Below are positions 38,292 through 40,283 of a DNA stretch of 40,283 bases, piece by piece. A program made the position numbers and the translations under genes. Below the pieces are notes generated by a model. The model had not been told where the DNA came from and ran no database searches. It was given only the letters and a program-made list of their open reading frames with translations. The first letter of the stretch is position 1. Every line of letters starts with the position of its first letter. The stretch is from the NCBI GenBank assembly GCA_012518435.1, contig JAAYSG010000040.1:1-40283 (forward strand), given 5' to 3'. The stretch is from Bacillota bacterium. GTDB taxonomy: Bacteria; Bacillota; DTU030.

Positions 38292-39899
38292 ATGAACAAG
38301 TTAAGACCCAATAGAATGGGCTGGGCCCTAATATTACTTTTGTGCCTAACCCTGAGTGTTAGTGGTTGTTTTAGGCGGGCACCCCAGAAAGCAGAGGCCG
38401 ATAAGGAGGCCGATGTGGTGGTCCTGGGGGGCGGTGGGGCTGGTTTAGCAGCCGCTACCGCAGCGGCCGAAAAGGGGGCCAGTGTAATTCTCATTGAAAA
38501 AGCAGCCTTTCTGGGGGGCAATACGGTCCTGGCCGGTGGGGCCTTTAATGCAGTAAATCCGGAGCTGCAGGGAAAGGAAGAACTGAAACAGGCCCTCAGG
38601 GATGAACTGGAAGAAATATTGGAGGCCGCTGAAGGGGAATTTGGCGATTTTAAGGGGACCCTGGCCACCCTTAAGGAACAGATTCAAGAATATTTTGCCT
38701 CCGGAGAGACCAAGCTCTTTGACAGTGTTGAGCTCCACATGATCCATACTTATTTGGGTGGCAAGCGAACTGATTTAGCCGGCAATGAAATTGCCAGCGA
38801 TTTTGCCCTGACCAAAACCCTCTGCACCAATGCCCCCAAGGCCAAAAAATGGCTTGAGGAACACGGGGTTGAATTTAGTGATAAAATTGATACTGTCTTG
38901 GGCGCCCTTTGGCCCAGGACCAACAGTGTTATCGGGATGGGCAATGCCTACATTAAGGCCCTCTCCGAGGCGGCTAGGGCTAAGGATGTGGAGATAATGC
39001 TGGAAACCCGGGGCAAGGAACTTATTATGGAGGAGGGCAAGGTAGTAGGTGTTAAGGCCGAGGATGCCGCTGGTAAGGAAATAACCATTAGGGCCAAGAA
39101 GGGATTAGTTATGGCCACAGGCGGGTTTGGCGCCAATCCGGAAATGCGGGCCAAGTACAATACCTATTGGGAGGATTTGCCCTTGGAAATGCCCACTACG
39201 AATTCCCCCCATATTAGCGGGGATGGAATTGTCATGGGGGAAAAGGTGGGAGCCAATTTGGTGGGGATGGGCTTCATCCAGCTGATGCCCAGTTCCCACC
39301 CGGAAACGGGCAGCCTCTTTTCCGGGGTATGGGGCAGTGCCGAAACCCAGCTCTTTGTAAATAAAGATGGCAGGCGTTTTGTCAATGAATATGCGGAGCG
39401 GGATGTTTTGTCCAAGGCAGCCCTACAACAGGAAGATGCCCTATTTTTCATCATTGTCGACCAACAGATTGTGGGTGACCGGGATATAGAGGTTATGTTG
39501 GAAAGGAAGGATATTTTCCAGGCGGACACCCTGGAGGAATTGGCGGAAATGATCGCTGTGCCCCCGGAAAACCTAGTGGCCGAGGTGGAAAAATACAATG
39601 GCTATGTCGACAACCAACATGACCCGGACTTTGGCAAGGAAAACTTTGGCAATAGAATAGAGGAACCCCCCTTTGTGGCCACACCCCGCTCTCCGGCGGT
39701 TCACCATACCATGGGTGGGCTCCAAATTGATACAGAGGCCCGGGTTTTGGCCAAGGATGGCAAACCCATCCCCGGCCTTTATGCCGCTGGGGAAGTCACC
39801 GGAGGCATCCACGCCGGTAACCGCCTGGGGGGCAATGCCCAGGCCGATATCTTTGTCTTTGGCAGAACCGCCGGTGAAAATGCGGCTGAGGGTAAGTAA
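38292..39899 (+). CDS. Lipoprotein FAD-dependent reductase (fumarate/urocanate reductase family)
   Basis: 535 residues. Lipobox LSVSGC near residue 26 fixes it outside the membrane. FAD-binding VVVLGGGGAGLAAATAAAEK near 42 and IEKAAFLGGNTVLAGGAFNA. Substrate-side residues of the flavocytochrome c family are all present: NSPHISGDGIVMGEKVGANL, NKDGRRFVNEYAERDV (proton-relay arginine), AVHHTMGGLQIDTEARVLAK, and GIHAGNRLGGNAQADIFVFG. It lacks both the haem domain and the FMN-binding domain found in most homologues, so it must take electrons from a separate donor. It probably serves as terminal reductase for an enoate-like acceptor in anaerobic respiration; the substrate is not evident. Confidence 0.88.
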   Translation: MNKLRPNRMGWALILLLCLTLSVSGCFRRAPQKAEADKEADVVVLGGGGAGLAAATAAAEKGASVILIEKAAFLGGNTVLAGGAFNAVNPELQGKEELKQALRDELEEILEAAEGEFGDFKGTLATLKEQIQEYFASGETKLFDSVELHMIHTYLGGKRTDLAGNEIASDFALTKTLCTNAPKAKKWLEEHGVEFSDKIDTVLGALWPRTNSVIGMGNAYIKALSEAARAKDVEIMLETRGKELIMEEGKVVGVKAEDAAGKEITIRAKKGLVMATGGFGANPEMRAKYNTYWEDLPLEMPTTNSPHISGDGIVMGEKVGANLVGMGFIQLMPSSHPETGSLFSGVWGSAETQLFVNKDGRRFVNEYAERDVLSKAALQQEDALFFIIVDQQIVGDRDIEVMLERKDIFQADTLEELAEMIAVPPENLVAEVEKYNGYVDNQHDPDFGKENFGNRIEEPPFVATPRSPAVHHTMGGLQIDTEARVLAKDGKPIPGLYAAGEVTGGIHAGNRLGGNAQADIFVFGRTAGENAAEGK

Positions 39900-39956
39900 A
39901 GGAAAACAAATCCCTCCCCTTAGGGGCGGTGAGTTAAGAAAACATTTAATGCGATT

Positions 39957-39985
39957 GTCGGCATGGCACATCAGGCTATGCCGAC
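39957..39985. repeat. 8-bp inverted repeat spanning the recombinase stop
   Basis: GTCGGCAT (39957-39964) and ATGCCGAC (39978-39985) around 13 bases that include the recombinase stop codon. It may be an RNA hairpin at the end of that mRNA or part of the element end; no T-run follows on either strand. Confidence 0.4.
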
Positions 39986-40283
39986 TTTCGCTATTTCATG
40001 GTTTATTTGGGCTTGCTCAATGGCCTTTCCAAAGTCAAACGCACCGATAAAGTTATAGACGATTTCGATTTCCTGTACCTTGTCGGAAGCCCTGCGCCCT
40101 TTCTTGCCGGAAGTTTTCGATACAAGGATTTTGTCAATAAACTCCCGCAGTATGGTTGCGTCAAGCTCGGTCAGGCCGGTATACTTCTTCGCCGTAGTAA
40201 CAAAGTTCTTAACATTGGATTTGCTCTTTTCTTGCTGCTTGACTTCCTCTCGCAGTATTTTTGACGTAGCCTTTAGGTTATCC
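39971..40283 (-). CDS. C-terminal end of a large serine recombinase (DUF4368 type), cut by window edge
   Basis: 104 codons enter from the right edge and stop at TGA 39973-39971. The pattern DNLKATSKILREEVKQQEKS, FVTTAKKYTGLTELDATILR, EFIDKILVSK, a basic linker, then VQEIEIVYNFIGAFDFGKAI is the DUF4368 C-terminal domain of large serine recombinases such as TnpX of Tn4451-like elements. The catalytic resolvase domain lies outside. Codon use and higher GC/CG content differ from the neighbouring gene, consistent with an acquired element. Its end lies 71 bases after the reductase gene, so one end of the element should lie in or near 39900-39970. Confidence 0.8.
   Translation of the reverse strand, partial: DNLKATSKILREEVKQQEKSKSNVKNFVTTAKKYTGLTELDATILREFIDKILVSKTSGKKGRRASDKVQEIEIVYNFIGAFDFGKAIEQAQINHEIAKVGIA

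Noticed and set aside
1-40283. CRISPR arrays or rRNA genes
   Set aside because: No regularly spaced repeats of 25-40 bases and no rRNA-like sequence were seen; the only RNA gene I can support as tRNA is tRNA-Sec.

Overview
The window reads as chromosomal DNA of a strictly anaerobic Gram-positive bacterium of the Clostridia type. The grounds are strong AGGAGG-type ribosome binding sites, sigma-A promoters, a YtrA-type GntR/ABC module, a cyclic-di-AMP riboswitch, lipoproteins in place of periplasmic proteins, a tungsten-type aldehyde oxidoreductase and a selenocysteine tRNA. I cannot name the species.

Both edges look accessory. At the left (1-1350) there is the truncated start of a helicase-type defence or mobile-island gene, a small helix-turn-helix gene and a decayed ISLre2-like transposase. 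At the right edge (39971-40283) there is the 3' end of a large serine recombinase of the DUF4368 type, so an integrated element continues beyond the window.

The core holds several functional modules. Aldehyde:ferredoxin oxidoreductase plus a MoaD-like carrier (1788-3984, minus). A DUF2089 regulator and SHOCT-like protein operon with a clear promoter, paired operator-like repeats and apparently an ATT/ATA start codon (4248-5142). A MATE exporter with a microprotein, a dead gene, and an ABC-2 exporter controlled by a YtrA-like repressor with a 32-bp palindrome (5315-9533, minus). A D,D-carboxypeptidase, a membrane-anchored sugar-dehydrogenase-like propeller, and a glycine betaine ABC operon preceded by a c-di-AMP (ydaO) riboswitch and terminator (9658-17316). 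Then a PAS protein, an EamA exporter, exonuclease III, tRNA-Sec with promoter and terminator, a zinc-ribbon protein, a ComEC-like MBL lipoprotein with DUF3006, and a Na+/H+:dicarboxylate symporter (17347-24227).

The most striking block is 24966-26512: a CXXC membrane microprotein, a polytopic multi-[4Fe-4S] NapH/CcoG-like protein, and a TlpA-like lipoprotein whose redox motif is U-G-A-C. Its in-frame TGA (26201-26203) is followed by a stem-loop that fits the bacterial SECIS pattern, and tRNA-Sec lies 6 kb away. I infer a membrane-spanning electron relay to an outward-facing selenothiol.

From 26555 to 34623 runs a molybdenum/tungsten cofactor block: small protein, moeA, moeA-PBP fusion, moaA, moaC, mog/moaB, a candidate Moco/Tuco riboswitch, and tupABC tungstate uptake. 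It would supply the tungsten pterin needed by the oxidoreductase at the left. The right end carries a FIST sensor protein coupled to a GAF-PAS-PAS-GGDEF-HD-GYP protein, and a lipoprotein flavin reductase of the fumarate/urocanate reductase family.
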